A stretch of 5,540 nt of DNA, taken from NCBI GenBank assembly GCA_913053795.1, contig CAJXGZ010000166.1, positions 1-5,540 of the forward strand. The letters run 5' to 3'. This stretch comes from an uncultured Rhodospirillales bacterium. Lineage in GTDB: Bacteria; Pseudomonadota; Alphaproteobacteria; Rhodospirillales; 2-02-FULL-58-16. The translations under genes and the position numbers were made by a program. This document shows, one piece after another, positions 4,882 to 5,540 of the stretch (position 1 is the stretch's first letter; each line of letters opens with the position of its first letter). The notes beneath the pieces were generated by a model. The model was not told the DNA's origin, searched no databases, and saw nothing but the letters and a program-made list of their open reading frames with translations.

Positions 4882-5540
4882 ATGGCCGACATCGTCGAGA
4901 CGGCGCCCATCAGTCCCGCGCTTCCGATTCCTAACAAACGGGACCGGAACAAGGAAAAAAAGCGCCCCCCCCAGGAGAAGCCTGAACGTCCGCCCATGCG
5001 CGAGAACGTTTCCGACGTCACCTTCATCATGGGCATCCCCGCCGAGGAAGTAACGGAGAAAGTCCAGGAAGCCATCTCCCTCATCATGAACGAGATTGAC
5101 CACCTGCGCGCGCAGTTGAATTTCGCTCATGAAAAAATTGACTATCTGGAGGAGCTGTCCGAGGAGCACCCCTTCCTTCCCCTGATGAACCATCGCGGCC
5201 TTTTAAGGGAGCTGGCGCGCATTATCAGCCATACGGAACGGACGGGGACCACCAACAGTTTCCTTTGCATCCACATCCAGAACATCGCGGATATCCGGCG
5301 CGCAAAAGGCCACAGGGCGGCGAAAATAGCGCTTTCCCGGGCCGCCGAGATCATTCTGGAGAATATCCTCGACACCGATATCACCGGCAGCCTTGGCGGC
5401 GACGACATCGGCGTTATCCACACCATCGCCGACAAGGAGGAGACCACGAAAAAAGCCGAGGCGATCATTCAGGCTCTGGAAAGGGCGGACGAGCCCATTC
5501 GTTTGCAAGCGGTCTTTGGAATTCACGTTCTTGAGGCGGG
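4882..5540 (+). CDS. Coiled-coil / degenerate GGDEF domain protein (3' end outside window)
   Basis: The frame is open from ATG 4882 to the window edge (219 full codons seen), with AAGGTG (4869-4874) 7 nt upstream. Residues 1-40 are proline- and lysine-rich and probably disordered. Residues about 54-96 (EEVTEKVQEAISLI to YLEELSEEHP) look like a helical coiled coil. From about 97 a GGDEF fold follows: PLMNHRGLLREL matches the usual LTGLxNRR start, CIHIQNIADIRRAKGH the metal-binding strand, and GSLGGDDIGVI (169-179) the signature. The signature is GGDDI instead of GGDEF. Aligning on the GH pair, the first metal-binding Asp is His131, and the substrate-binding Asn-Asp pair is Arg-Arg (139-140). 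It is therefore likely inactive as a diguanylate cyclase and may instead bind partners or nucleotide. An A7 (4955-4961) and a C8 (4965-4972) run sit in the disordered N-terminal part. Transcribed divergently from purE. Confidence 0.82.
   Translation, partial: MADIVETAPISPALPIPNKRDRNKEKKRPPQEKPERPPMRENVSDVTFIMGIPAEEVTEKVQEAISLIMNEIDHLRAQLNFAHEKIDYLEELSEEHPFLPLMNHRGLLRELARIISHTERTGTTNSFLCIHIQNIADIRRAKGHRAAKIALSRAAEIILENILDTDITGSLGGDDIGVIHTIADKEETTKKAEAIIQALERADEPIRLQAVFGIHVLEA

Noticed and set aside
4955..4972. A7 and C8 runs in the GGDEF-like gene as a phase-variation switch
   Set aside because: The frame is intact through both runs and the composition is ordinary for this lysine- and proline-rich segment. 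Nothing in a single sequence shows length variation.
4753..5193. A 146-codon minus-strand open frame
   Set aside because: It lies opposite the GGDEF-like gene and overlaps the purE start; no recognisable protein pattern was seen.

Overview
The window is GC-rich, densely coding DNA from a Gram-negative bacterium with a periplasm and c-type cytochromes. Gene content and protein style suggest an alphaproteobacterium, perhaps Rhodospirillales-like; this placement is an inference from remembered families, not from a search. Six genes are supported, five complete and one cut by the right edge. No rRNA, tRNA, CRISPR array or transposase gene was seen.

Layout. (1) 1-189: a possible terminator of an upstream gene, then an AT-rich promoter region with a perfect CRP-type palindrome. 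(2) 190-1539, plus strand: a small FecR-like/BapA-prefix-like protein, followed after 3 bp by a UgpQ-type glycerophosphodiester phosphodiesterase. The last codons of the second gene lie inside a perfect 68-bp palindrome (1515-1582), and a strong, probably bidirectional hairpin terminator follows. (3) 1597-1781, minus strand: a possible small RNA, with a sigma70-like promoter and the same terminator hairpin. (4) 1799-3004, minus strand: an exported five-heme cytochrome c. (5) 3137-3757, plus strand, divergent from the cytochrome: an exported TlpA/ResA-type thioredoxin. (6) 3729-4190, minus strand: a small exported cupredoxin-like protein that overlaps the thioredoxin gene tail to tail. (7) 4262-4756, minus strand: purE. 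(8) 4882-5540, plus strand, incomplete: a coiled-coil plus degenerate GGDEF protein.

How the genes fit together. The exported thioredoxin beside a multiheme cytochrome makes sense, because TlpA/ResA/CcmG-type proteins reduce the CXXCH cysteines of apocytochromes before heme attachment. The other genes look like a mixture of lipid/phosphate salvage (ugpQ-like), purine synthesis (purE) and signalling (GGDEF-like).

The most unusual observation is a 43-bp exact direct repeat (2728-2770 and 3562-3604) shared by the cytochrome and thioredoxin genes. In the cytochrome it encodes, on the minus strand, a sensible family segment. In the thioredoxin it is read on the plus strand and lies exactly where the conserved cis-proline loop should be, which it replaces with unrelated residues. 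This looks like a copy of antisense cytochrome DNA pasted into the neighbouring gene, or an assembly chimera. The second notable structure is the large palindrome that supplies the C-terminus and stop codon of the phosphodiesterase.
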